Assembly: GCA_964036315.1 (NCBI GenBank)
Contig: OZ038517.1
Coordinates: 18,901,477-18,965,476 of the forward strand
Direction: 5' to 3'
Length of the DNA: 64,000 nt
Source: Acanthosepion esculentum
Lineage: Eukaryota > Mollusca > Cephalopoda > Sepiida > Sepiidae
Position 1 is the first letter of the stretch. Every line of letters begins with the position of its first letter. This document shows, piece after piece, positions 43,001 to 55,569 of the stretch. The position numbers were made by a program, and so were the translations under genes. Below the pieces are notes generated by a model. That model saw nothing but the letters and a program-made list of their open reading frames with translations, was not told the origin of the DNA and ran no database searches.

Positions 43001-44759
43001 CTATCGCGAGCACGTAGGAAAAGAGGAAGGTGAGTATAATAAATATAATGAGCCATTTATAAATATCAAAAATACGTCGCGAGACGGATTTGAACCATCG
43101 ACCTCAGGATTCCCGAACATTATTACTACAGTCCTCCGCTCTACCAACTGAGCTATCGCAAGTACATAGGAACAGAGGAAGGTGAGTATATCAAATATAA
43201 TGAGCCATTTATAAATATCAAAAATATCTCGCGAGACGGATTTGAACCATCGACTTCAGGATTCCTGAAAATTATTACTACATGAACATTATTACTACAG
43301 TCCTCCGCTGAACCAACAGTGCTCTCGCGAGTACATAGGAACAGAGGAAGGTGAGTATAACAAATATAACGAGCCATTTATAAATATCAAGCGAGACGGA
43401 TTTGAACTATCGACCTAAGGATTCCTGAACATTATTACTACATTCCTTCGCTCTACCAACTGAGCAATCGCGAGTACATAGGAACAGACGAAGGTGAGTA
43501 TAACAAATATAATGAGCCATTTATAAATATCAAAAATATCTCGCGAGACGGATTTGAACCATCGACCTAGGGATTCCCGAACATTATTACTACAGTCCTC
43601 CGCTCTACCAACAGAGCTATCGCGAGTACATAGGAACAGAGGAAGGTGAGTATAAGAAATATAATTAGTTTTTATAAATATCAAAAATATCTCGCGAGAC
43701 GGATTTGAACCATCGACCAAAGGATTCCTAAACAATTATTACTACAGTCCTCCGCTCTACCAACAGAGCTATCGCGAGTACATAGGAGCAGAGGAAGGTG
43801 AGTATAACAAATATAATGAGACATTTATAAATATCGAAAGTAGCTCGCGAGACGGATTTGAACCATCGGCCTGAGGATTCCTGAACATTATTACTACAGT
43901 CCTCCGGTCTACCAACAGAGCTTTCGCGAGTACATAAGAACAGAGGAAGGTGAGTATAACAAATAAGAAATATAATTAGTTTTTATAAATATCAAAAATA
44001 TCTCGCGAGACGGATTTGAACCATCGACCAAAGGATTCCTGAACAATTATTACTACAGTCCTCCGCTCTACCAACAGAGCTATCGCGAGTACATAGGGGC
44101 AGAGGAAGGTGAGTATAACAAATATAATGAGACATTTATAAATATCGAAAGTATCTCGCGAGACGGATTTGAACCATCGGCCTGAGGATTCCTGAACATT
44201 ATTTCTACAGTCCTCCGGTCTACCAACAGAGCTATCGCGAGTACATAGGAACAGAGGAAAGTGAGTATAACAAATATAACGACACATTTATAAATATCAA
44301 GCGAGACGGATTTGAACCATCGACCTAAGGATTCCTGGACATTATTACTACAGTCCTCCGCTCTACCAACTGAGCTATCGCGAGTACATAGTACAGAGGA
44401 AGTTGAGTATAACAAATATAATGAGCCATTTATAAATATCAAAATTATCTCGCGAGACGGATTTGAACCATCGACCTAAGGATTACTGAACATTATTACT
44501 ACAGTCCTCCGCTCTACCAACTGAGCTATCGCGAATACATAGGACAGAGGAAGGTGAGTATAACAAATATAATGAGCCTTTTATAAATATCAAAAATATC
44601 TCGCGAGACGGATTTGAAACATCGACCTAAGGATTCCTGAACATTATTGCTACTGTCCTCCGCTCTACCAACTGAGCTATCGCGAGTACTTAGGAACAGA
44701 GGAAGGTGATGATAACAAATATAATGAGCCATTTATAAATATCAAAAATATCTCGCGAG

Positions 44760-47600
44760 ACGGATTTGAACCATCGACCTAAGGATAACTTAACATTATT
44801 ACTACAGTCCTCCGCTCTACCAACTGAGCTATCGCGATAACATAGCAAAAGAGGAAGTTGAGTATATCAAATATAATGAGCCATTTATAAATATCAAAAA
44901 CATCTCGCAAGACCGATTTGAACCATCGACCGAAGGATTCCTGAACATTATTACTACAGTCCTCCGCTCTACCAACAGTGCTAACGCGAGCACATAGGAA
45001 AAGAGGAAGGTGAGTATAACAAATATAATGAGCCATTTATAAATATCAAAAATACCACGCGAGACGGATTTGAACCATCGACCTCAGGATTCCCGAACAT
45101 TATTACTACAGGCCTCCGCTCTACCAACTGAGCTATCGCAAGTACATAGGAACAGAGGAAGGTGAGTATATCAAATATAATGAGCCATTTATAAATATCA
45201 AAAATATCTCGCGAGACGGATTTGAACCATCGACTTCAGGATTCCTGAAAATTATTACTACATGAACATTATTACTACAGTCCTCCGCTGAACCAACAGT
45301 GCTCTCGCGAGTACATAGGAACAAAGGAAGGTGAGTATAACAAATATAACGAGCCATTTATAAATATCAAGCGAGACGGATTTGAACTATCGACCTAAGG
45401 ATTCCTGAACATTATTACTACATTCCTTCGCTCTACCAACTGAGCAATCGCGAGTACATAGGAACAGAGGAAGGTGAGTATAAGAAATATAATGAGCCAT
45501 TTATAAATATCAAAAATATCTCGCGAGACGGATTTGAACCATCGACCTAAGGATTCCTGAACGTTATTACTACAGTCCTCCGCTCTACCAACTGAGCTAT
45601 CGCGAGTACATAGGACAGAGGAAGGTGAGTATAACAAATATAATGTGCCATTTATAAATATCAAAAATACCTCGCGAGACGGATTTGAACCATCGACCTA
45701 AGGATTCCTGAACATTATTGCTACTGTCCTCCGCTCTACCAACTGAGCTATCGCGAGTACATAGGAACAGAGGAAGGTGATGATACCAAATATAATGTGC
45801 CATTTATAAATATCAAAAATATCTCGCGAGACGGATTTGAACCATCGACCTAAGGATAACTTAACATTATTACTACAGTCCTCCGCTCTACCAACTGAGC
45901 TATCGCGATTACATAGCAAAAGAGGAAGTTGAGTATATCAAATATAATGAGCCATTTATAAATATCAAAAACATCTCGCAAGACTGATTTGAACCATCGA
46001 CCGAAGGATTCCTGAACATTATTACTACAGTCCTCCGCTCTACCAACAGTGCTAACGCGAGCACATAGGAAAAGAGGAAGGTGAGTATAACAAATATAAT
46101 GAGCCATTTATAAATATCAAAAATACGTCGCGAGAAGGATTTGAACCATCGACCTCAGGATTCCCGAACATTATTACTACAGTCCTCCGCTCTACCAACT
46201 GAGCTATCGCAAGTACATAGGAACAGAGGAAGGTGAGTATATCAAATATAATGAGCCATTTATAAATATCAAAAATATCTCGCGAGACGGATTTGAACCA
46301 TCGACTTCAGGATTCCTGAAAATTATTACTACATGAACATTATTACTACAGTCCTCCGCTGAACCAACAGTGCTCTCGCGAGTACATAGGAACAGAGGAA
46401 GGTGAGTATAACAAATATAACGAGCCATTTATAAATATCAAGCGAGACGGATTTGAACTATCGACCTAAGGATTCCTGAACATTATTACTACATTCCTTC
46501 GCTCTACCAACTGAGCAATCGCGAGTACATAGGAACAGAGGAAGGTGAGTATAAGAAATATAATGAGCCATTTATAAATATCAAAAATATCTCGCGAGAC
46601 GGATTTGAACCATCGACCTAAGGATTCCTGAACGTTATTACTACAGTCCTCCGCTCTACCAACTGAGCTATCGCGAGTACATAGGACAGAGGAAGGTGAG
46701 TATAACAAATATAATGTGCCATTTATAAATATCAAAAATACCTCGCGAGACGGATTTGAACCATCGACCTAAGGATTCCTGAACATTATTGCTACTGTCC
46801 TCCGCTCTACCAACTGAGCTATCGCGAGTACATAGGAACAGAGGAAGGTGATGATAACAAATATAATGTGCCATTTATAAATATCAAAAATATCTCGCGA
46901 GACGGATTTGAACCATCGACCTAAGGATAACTTAACATTATTACTACAGTCCTCCGCTCTACCAACTGAGCTATCGCGATTACATAGCAAAAGAGGAAGT
47001 TGAGTATATCAAATATAATGAGCCATTTATAAATATCAAAAACATCTCGCAAGACTGATTTGAACCATCGACCGAAGGATTCCTGAACATTATTACTACA
47101 GTCCTCCGCTCTACCAACAGTGCTAACGCGAGCACATAGGAAAAGAGGAAGGTGAGTATAACAAATATAATGAGCCATTTATAAATATCAAAAATACGTC
47201 GCGAGAAGGATTTGAACCATCGACCTCAGGATTCCCGAACATTATTACTACAGTCCTCCGCTCTACCAACTGAGCTATCGCAAGTACATAGGAACAGAGG
47301 AAGGTGAGTATATCAAATATAATGAGCCATTTATAAATATCAAAAATATCTCGCGAGACGGATTTGAACCATCGACTTCAGGATTCCTGAAAATTATTAC
47401 TACATGAACATTATTACTACAGTCCTCCGCTGAACCAACAGTGCTCTCGCGAGTACATAGGAACAGAGGAAGGTGAGTATAACAAATATAACGAGCCATT
47501 TATAAATATCAAGCGAGACGGATTTGAACTATCGACCTAAGGATTCCTGAACATTATTACTACATTCCTTCGCTCTACCAACTGAGCAAACGCGAGTACA
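44760..47600 (-). repeat. 1071 bp (7-unit) higher-order repeat in block C
   Basis: Three near-identical modules at about 44.78, 45.85 and 46.92 kb each contain one 9 bp-deletion unit, one expanded-intron unit and one unit with the GATAACTTAAC (plus) intron. The modules differ at very few positions, suggesting recent amplification. Confidence 0.85.
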
Positions 47601-50600
47601 TAGGAACAGAGGAAGGTGAGTATAACAAATATAATGAGCCATTTATAAATATCAAAAATATCTCGCGAGACGGATTTGAACCATCGACCTAGGGATTCCC
47701 GAACATTATTACTACAGTCCTCCGCTCTACCAACAGAGCTATCGCGAGTACATAGGAACAGAGGAAGGTGAGTATAAGAAATATAATTAGTTTTTATAAA
47801 TATCAAAAGTATCTCGCGAGACGGATTTGAACCATCGACCAAAGGATTCCTGAACAATTATTACTACAGTCCTCCGCTCTACCAACAGAGCTATCGCGAG
47901 TACATAGGAGCAGAGGAAGGTGAGTATAACAAATATAAAGAGACATTTATAAATATCGAAAGTAGCTCGCGAGACGGATTTGAACCATCGGCCTGAGGAT
48001 TCCTGAACATTATTACTACAGTCCTCCGGTCTACCAACAGAGCTTTCGCGAGTACATAAGAGCAGAGGAAGGTGAGTATAACAAATAAGAAATATAATTA
48101 GTTTTTATAAATATCAAAAATATCTCGCGAGACGGATTTGAACCATCGACCAAAGGATTCCTGAACAATTATTACTACAGTCCTCCGCTCTACCAACAGA
48201 GCTATCGCGAGTACATAGGGGCAGAGAAAGGTGAGTATAACAAATATAATGAGACATTTATAAATATCGAAAGTATCTCGCGAGACGGATTTGAACCATC
48301 GGGCTGAGGATTCCTGAACATTATTTCTACAGTCCTCCGGTCTACCAACAGAGCTATCGCGAGTACATAGGAACAGAAGAAGGTGAGTATAACAAATATA
48401 ATGTGCCATTTATAAATATCAAAAATATCTCGCGAGACGGATTCGAACCATCGACCAAAGGATTCCAGAACATTATTACTACAGTACTCCGCTCTACCAA
48501 CTGAGCTATCTCAAGTACATAGAAACAGAGGAAGGTGAGTATAACAAATATAATGAGCCATTTATAAATATCAAAAATATCTCGCGAGACGGATTTGAAC
48601 TATCGACCTAAGGATTCCCGAACATTATTACTACAGTCCTCCGCTCTACCAACTGATCTATCGCAGGTACATAGGAACATAGGAAGGTGAGTATAACAAA
48701 TATAATGAGCCATTTATTAATATCAAAAATATCTCGCGAGACGGATTTGAACCATCGACCTAATGATTCCTGAACATTGTTACTACAGTCCTCCGCTCTA
48801 CCAACTGAGCTATCACGAGTACATAGAAACAGAGGAAGGTGAGTATAACAAATATAATGAGCCATTTATAAATATGAAAAATATCTCGCGAGACGGATTT
48901 GAACCATCGACCGAAGGATTCCTGAACATTATTACTACAGTCCTCCGCTCTACCAACTGAGCTATCGCGAGTATTATAAGGACAGAGGAAGGTGAGTATA
49001 ACAAATATAACGAGCCATTTATAAATATCAAAAATATCTCGCGAGACGGATTTGAACTAACCACCTAAGGACTTCTGAACATTATTATAATAGTCCGCCG
49101 TTCTACCAACTGAGCTATCGCGAGTACATCGGGTCAGAGGAAGGTGAGTATAACAAATATAATGAGCCATTTATAAATATCAAAAATATCTCGCGATACG
49201 GATTTGAACGATCGAACAAAGGATCACTGAAATTATTACTACAGTCCTCCGCTTTACCAACTGAGCTATCGGAAGCACATAGGGCCAGAGGAAGGTGTGT
49301 ATATCAAATATAATGTGCAATTTATAAATATCAAAAATATCTCGCGTGACGGATTTGAACTATCGACATAAGGATCCCTGTACATTATTACTACCATCCT
49401 CCGCTCTACCAACTGAGCTATCGCAAGAACATATGACCAGAGAATTGTGAGTAGATCAAATATAATGAACCATTTATAAATATCAAAAATATCTCGAGAG
49501 ACGGATTTGAACCATCGTCATAAGGATCCCTGAGCATTATTAGTACAGTCCTCCGCTCTACCAACTGGGCTATCGCAAGAACATATGACCAGTGAAAGGT
49601 GAGTATATCAAATATAATGAGCCATTTATAAATATTAAAAATATCTCGCGAGAAGGATTTGAACCATCGACCTAAGGATCCCTGAACATGATTACTACAG
49701 TCCTCCGCTCTACCAACTGAGGTATCGCAAACACATAGCATCATAGAAATTTGAGTATATCAAATATAATGAGCCATTTATAAATAACAAAAATATCTCG
49801 CGAGACGGATTTGAACCATCGACCTAAGGATCCCTGAACATTATTACTACAGTCCTCCGCTCTACCAACTGAGGTATCGCAAACACATAGGACCAGAGAA
49901 ATGTGAGTATATCAAATATAATGAGCCATTTATAAATATCAAAAATATCTCGCGAGAAGGATTTGAACCATCGACCTAAGCATCCCTGAACATTATTACT
50001 ACAGTCCTCCGCTCTACCAACTGAGGTATCGCAAACACATAGGACCAGAGAAATTTGAGTATATCAAATATAATGAGCCATTTATAAATATCAAAAATAT
50101 CTCGCGAGACGAATTTGAACCATCGACCTAAGGATCCCTGAACATTATTACTACAGACCCCCGCTCTACCAACTGAGCTATCGCAAGAACATCGGAACGG
50201 CGAAAGGTGAGTATAACAAATATAATGAGCCATATATAAATATCAAAAATATCTCGCGAGACGGATTTGAATCATCGACCTCAGGATTCCTGAACATTAT
50301 TACTACAGTCCTCCGCTCTACCAACTGAGGTATCGCAAACACAGAGGACCAGAGAAGTATGAGTATATCAAATATAATGAGCCATTTATAAATATCAAAA
50401 ATATCTCGTGAGACGGATTTGAACCATCGACTTTGGGATTCCTGAGCAGTATTATTACAGACCTCCGCTCTACCGACTGAGCTATCGCAAATACATTGGA
50501 GCAGAGGAAGGTGAGTATAACAAATATAATGAGCCATTTATAAATATCGAAAATATCTCGCGAGACGGATTTGGACCATCGACCTAAGGATCCCTGAACA

Positions 50601-51315
50601 TTATTACTACAGACCTCCGCTCTACCAACTGAGCTATCGCAAGAACATCGGAACGGCGAAAGGTGAGTATAACAAATATAATGAGCCATATATAAATATC
50701 AAAAATTTCTCGCGAGACGGATTTGAACCATCGACCTCAGGATCCCTGAACATTATTACTACAGTCCTCCGTTCTACCAACTGAGCTATCGCAAACACAC
50801 AGCACCATAGAAATTTGAGTATATCAAATATAATGAGCCATTTATAAATATCAAAAATATCTCGCGAGATGGATTTGAACCATCGACCTAAGAATCCCTG
50901 AAAATTATTACTACAGTCCTCTGCTCTACCAACTGAGGTATCGCAAACACATAGTACCTGAGAAATGTGAGTATATCAAATATAATGAGCCATTTATAAA
51001 TATCAAAAATATCTCGCGAGACGGATTTGAACCATCGACCTAAGGATCCCTGAACATTATTACTACAGTCCTCCGCTCTACCAACTGGAGTATCGCAAAC
51101 ACATAGAACCAGAGAAATGTGAGTATATCAAATATAATGAGCCATTTATAAATATCAAAAATATCTCGCGAGACGGATTTGAACCATCGACCTAAGGATC
51201 CCTGAACATGATTACTACAGTCCTCCGCTCTACCAACTGAGGTATCGCAAACACATAGGACCAGAGAAATGTGAGTATATCTAATATAATGAGCCATTTA
51301 TAAATATCAAAAATA

Positions 51316-51403
51316 TCTCGCGAGACGGATTTGAACCATTGACCTAAGGATCCCTGAACATTATTACTACAGTCCTCCGCTCTACCAACTGAGGTATCGC
51401 AAA
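51316..51403 (-). pseudogene. Representative G10C tRNA-Tyr copy
   Basis: The minus strand reads TACCTCAGTTGG where functional copies have TAGCTCAGTTGG. The 10-25 pair becomes C-C, and the A-box invariant G of TRGY is lost. The acceptor 5' strand is TTTGCGA with two G-U pairs. The rest of the cloverleaf, the GTA anticodon and the terminator are intact. At least ten copies of this class lie between 49.7 and 53.1 kb. Confidence 0.65.
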
Positions 51404-51923
51404 CACATGGGACCAGAGAAATATGCATATTTCAAATATAATGAGCCATTTATAAATATCAAAAATATCTCGCGAGACGGATTTGAACCATCGACCTAAG
51501 GATCCCTGAACATTATTACTACAGTCCTCCGCTCTACCAACTGAGGTATCACAAACACATAGGACCAGATAAATGTGAGTATATCAAATATAATGAGCCA
51601 TTTATAAATATCAAAAATATCTCGCGAGAAGGATTTGAACCATCGACCTAAGCATCCCTGAACATTATTACTACATTCCTCCGCTCTACCAACTGAGGTA
51701 TCGCAAACACATAGGACCGGAGAAATTTGAGTATATCAAATATAATGAGCCATTTATAAATATCAAAAATATCTCGCGAGACGGATTTGAACCATCGACC
51801 TCAGGATCCCTGAACATTATTACCACAGTCCTCCGCTCTACCAACTGAGGTATCGCAAACACATAGGACCAGAGAAATGTGAGTATATCAAATATAATGA
51901 GCCATTTATAAATATCAAAAATA

Positions 51924-52011
51924 TCTCGCGAGACGGATTTGAACCATCGACCTAAGGATCCCTGAACATTATTACTACAGTCCTCCGCTCTACCAACTGA
52001 GCTATCGCAAG
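51924..52011 (-). tRNA. tRNA-Tyr(GUA), canonical block D copy
   Basis: CTTGCGA/TCGCGAG acceptor, canonical D-loop, GTA anticodon, GTTCAGGG-type intron and T5 terminator. It is flanked by G10C copies on its left and by the perfect copy at 52076 on its right. Confidence 0.88.
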
Positions 52012-52068
52012 TACATAGGACCAGGGAAAGGTGAGTATAACAAATATAATGAGCCATTTATAAATATC

Positions 52069-52073
52069 AAAAA
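52069..52073 (-). terminator. Pol III T5 terminator of the tRNA-Tyr unit
   Basis: Five consecutive T on the minus strand begin 2 nt past the discriminator base. The same run (plus strand AAAAA in the context ATATCAAAAATAT) occurs in most units and is lost in specific subfamilies described elsewhere. Confidence 0.85.
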
Positions 52074-52075
52074 TA

Positions 52076-52163
52076 TCTCGCGAGACGGATTTGAACCATC
52101 GACCTAAGGATCCCTGAACATTATTACTACAGTCCTCCGCTCTACCAACTGAGCTATCGCGAG
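52076..52163 (-). tRNA. tRNA-Tyr(GUA), structurally perfect copy
   Basis: This is one of the best-preserved copies. The acceptor stem CTCGCGA/TCGCGAG pairs perfectly with C1-G72 and A73, the identity pair and discriminator of eukaryotic tRNA-Tyr. The D-arm is GCTC-AGTTGGTA-GAGC and keeps A14, G18 and G19. The anticodon stem is GAGGA/TCCTT, the variable loop AGGTC, and the T-arm GATGG-TTCAAAT-CCGTC. The anticodon GTA lies at plus positions 52128-52130 and the 15 nt intron at 52112-52126, directly after position 37 as in other eukaryotic tRNA-Tyr genes. A five-T terminator follows after 2 nt (52069-52073). It should yield a tRNA that decodes UAC/UAU after splicing by the tRNA endonuclease and ligase. 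Expression is inferred, not shown. Confidence 0.93.
52112..52126 (-). other. tRNA-Tyr intron (15 nt)
   Basis: The intron interrupts the anticodon loop between position 37 (G) and position 38 (A). This is the canonical site for eukaryotic tRNA-Tyr introns, which are needed for pseudouridine formation at position 35. Almost every unit keeps this 15 nt length. Intron sequence varies by block: minus-strand GTTCAGGA near the 3' splice site in most of the left and middle array, GTTCAGGG in much of 27-31 and 49-53 kb. Confidence 0.88.
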
Positions 52164-52186
52164 TACATAGGACAGAGGAAGGTGAG

Positions 52187-52190
52187 TATA
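52187..52190 (-). promoter_or_regulatory. TATA-like element upstream of tRNA-Tyr
   Basis: TATA on the minus strand at -24 to -27 from the tRNA 5' end (at -25 to -28 in full-length units such as 14849-14852). A second AT-rich TTATATTTG stretch lies about 10 bp further upstream. The distance fits TFIIIB/TBP placement upstream of Pol III start sites, as described for some plant, fission yeast and insect tRNA genes. The motif is conserved in nearly all units, but conservation by array homogenisation cannot be told from selection. Confidence 0.5.
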
Positions 52191-55100
52191 ACAAATATAA
52201 TGAGCCATTTATAAATATCAAAAATATCTCGCGAGACGGATTTGAACCATCGACCTCAGGATTCCTGAACATTATTACTACAGTCCTCCGCTCTACCAAC
52301 TGAGGTATCGCAAACACAGAGGGCCAGAGAAATATGAGTATATCAAATATAATGAGCCATTTATAAATATGAAAATTATCTCGCGAGACGGATTTGAACC
52401 ATCGACCTCAGGATCACTGAACTTTATTACTACAGCCTTCCGCTCTACCAACTGAGCTATCGCAAGAACATCGGCACAGAGAAAGGTGAGTATAACAAAT
52501 ATAATGAGCCATTTATAAATAACAAAAATATCTCGCGAGACGGATTTGAACCATCGACCTAAGGATCCCCGAACATTATTACTACAGTCCTCCGCTCTAC
52601 CAACTGAGCTATCGCAAGCACATAAGACATGAAAAAGGTGAGTATATCAAATATAATGAGCCATTTATAAATATCAAAAATATCTCGCGAGACGGATTTG
52701 AACCATCGACCTAAGGATCCCTGAACATTATTACTACCGGCCTCCGCTGTACCAACTAAGCTATCGCAAGAACATAGGACCAGGGAAAGGTGAGTATAAC
52801 AAATATAATGAGCCATTTATAAATATCAAATATATCTCGCGAGATGTATTTGAACCATCGGCCTAAGGATCCCTGAACATTTTTACTACAGTCCTCCGCT
52901 TTACCAACTGAGGTATCGCAAGAACATAGGACCCGTGAAAGTTGAGTATATTAAATATAATGAGCCATTTATAAATATCAAAAATATCTCGCGAGACGGA
53001 TTTGAACCATCGACCTAAGGATCCCTGAACATTATTAATACAGTCCTCTGCTCTACCAACTGAGGTATCGCAAGAACATAGGACCCGAAAAAGGTGAGTA
53101 TATCAAATATAATGAGCCATTCATAAATATCAAAAATATCTCGCGAGAAGGATTTGAACGATCGAATTAAGGTTCCCTGAAAATTATTACTACAGTTCTC
53201 CGCTCTACCAACTCAGCTATCGCAAGTACATAGGTACAGAGGAAGGTGAGTATAACAAATATAATGAGCCATTAACAAATATCAAATATATATTGCGAGA
53301 TTGATTTGAACCATCGACATGAGGATCCCGAAAATTATTACTACAGTCCTCCGCTCTACCATCTGAGCTATCGCAAGTACATCAGAACAGAGAAAGGTGA
53401 GTATAACAAATATAATGAACCATTTATAAATATCAAAAATATCTCGCGAGACTGATTTGGACCATCGACCTAAGGTTCCCTGAACATTATTACTGCATTC
53501 CTCCGTCCTACAAACTGAGCTATCGCAAGTACATAGGAACAGAGGAAGGTGAGTATAACAAATATAATGAGCCATTTATAAATATCAAAAATATCTCGCG
53601 AGACGGATTTGAAACATCGAACTAAGTATCCCTGAAAATTATTACTACAGTCCTCCGCTCTACCAACTGAGCTATCGCAACCACATAGGACAAAAGAAAG
53701 GTGAGTATAACAAATATAATGAGCCATTTATAAATATCAAAAAAATCTCGCGAGTCGGATTTGAACCATCGACCTAACGATCCCTGAACGTTATTATTAC
53801 AATCCGCGGCTCTACCAACTGCGCTATCGCAATGACATATGACAAAATAGCGGTGAGTATATCAAATATAATGAGCCATTTATAAATTACAAAAATATCT
53901 CGCGAGACGGGTTTGAACCATCGACTTAATGAACCCTGAACATTATTACTACAGTCCTCCGTTCTACCAACTGAGCTATCGCAAGAACATATGACAAGAG
54001 AACGGTGAGTATATCAAATATAATGAGCCATTTATAAATATCAAAAATATCTCGCGAGACGGATTTGAACCATCGACCTAAGGATTCCTGAACATTATTA
54101 TTACAGTCCCCCGCTCTACCAACTGAGCTATCGCAAGTACATGGGACCAGAGGGTGGTGAGGAAAACAATAATAATAAGCCATTTATAAATATCAAAAGT
54201 ATCTCGCGAGACAGATTTGAAACATCGACCCAAGGTTCCCTGAACATCATTACTACAGTTCTCCGCTCTACCAACTGAGCTATCGCAAGCACATAGGGAA
54301 ACAGAAAGGTGAGTATATCAAATGTAATGAGCCATTCATAAATATCAAAAATATCTCGCGAGACGGATTTGAACCATCGACCTATGGATCATTAAACATT
54401 ATTACTACAACCCGCCACTCTACCAACTGAGCTATCGCAAGCACATAAAACCAGAGAAAGGTGAGTATATCAAATATAATGAGCCATTTATAAATATCAA
54501 AAATATCTCGCGCGTCGGATTTGAACGATGGACCTAAGGATGCCTGAACATTATTACTACAGTCCTCCGCTCTACCAACTGAGCTATCGCATGAACATCG
54601 GGACAAAGAAAAATGAGTATATCAAATATAATGAGCCATTTATAAATATGAAAAAAAATCTCGTGAGATGGATTTGAACCATCGACCTAAGGATTCCTTA
54701 ACAGTATTACTACAGTCCTCCGCTCTACCAATTGAGCTATCGCAAGCACATAGGTCCAGATAAAGGTGAGTATATCAAATATAATGAGCCATTTATAAAT
54801 ATCAAAAATATCTCGCGAGACGGATTTGAACCATCGACCTAAGGATCCCTGAACATTATTACTACCGTCCTCCGCTCTACCAATTGAGCTATCGAAAGCA
54901 CATAGGACCAGAGAAAGGTGAATATAACAAATATAATGAGCCATTTATAAATATCAAAAATATCTCGCGAGACGGATTTGAAACATCGACCTAAGTATTC
55001 CTGAACATTGTTACTACACTCCTCCGCTCTACCAACTGAGCTATCGCAAGAACATAGGACCAGAGGGTGGTGAGTATAACAAATATAATGAGCCATTTAT

Positions 55101-55417
55101 AAATATCAAAAGTATCTCGCGAGACGGATTTGAAACAGCGACCCAGTTTCCCTGAAAATCATTACTACAGTCCTCCGCTCTACCAACTGAGCTATCGCAA
55201 GCACATAAGACCAGAGAACGGTGAGTATATCAAATATAATGAGCCATTTATAAATATCAAAAATATCTCGCGAGACGGATTTGAATCATCGACCTAAGTA
55301 TTCCTGAACATTGTTACTACAGTCCTCCGCTCTACCAACTGAGCTATCGCAAGAACATAGGACCCGAGAAAGGTGAGTATAACAAATATAATGAGCCATT
55401 TATAAATATCAAAAATA

Positions 55418-55505
55418 TCTCGCGAGACGGATTTGAATCATCGACCAAAGGATTCGTTAGCAGTATTACTTCAGTCCTCCGCTCTACCAAATGAGCTATC
55501 GCAAG
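55418..55505 (-). pseudogene. tRNA-Tyr-derived copy with GAA (Phe) anticodon at the array edge
   Basis: Plus TTC gives anticodon GAA. The intron is altered (plus GTTAGCAG) and the D-loop carries a substitution. The neighbour at 55570-55657 has the same GAA anticodon and more damage, including loss of U33. Confidence 0.55.
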
Positions 55506-55569
55506 CACATGTAAATATAGAAAGGTTTGTATCATAAATATAATGAGCCATGTATAAATATCAAAAATA

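Larger units (their letters stand above)
31850..48400 (-). repeat. Array block C: CTCGCGA-type units, 9 bp deletion units and complex higher-order repeats
   Basis: Most units carry the perfect acceptor 5' strand CTCGCGA, with plus-strand spacer GTACATAGGAACAGAGG. Interspersed 143 bp units lack 9 bp at the tRNA 3' end. From about 35 kb rightwards the block is made of repeated multi-unit modules: an ~8-unit module shifted by 1203 bp at 36.5, 37.7, 39.8, 41.0 and 42.2 kb; a 7-unit module shifted by 1071 bp at 44.8, 45.85 and 46.9 kb; and longer segments repeated 3.5, 4.5 and 8.0 kb apart. Confidence 0.85.

Noticed and set aside
33572..48960. Plus-strand open frames such as 33572-33787 and 48763-48960 (peptides like DGFEPST)
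   Set aside because: They read the antisense of the tRNA T-arm and spacer; same artefact on the other strand.
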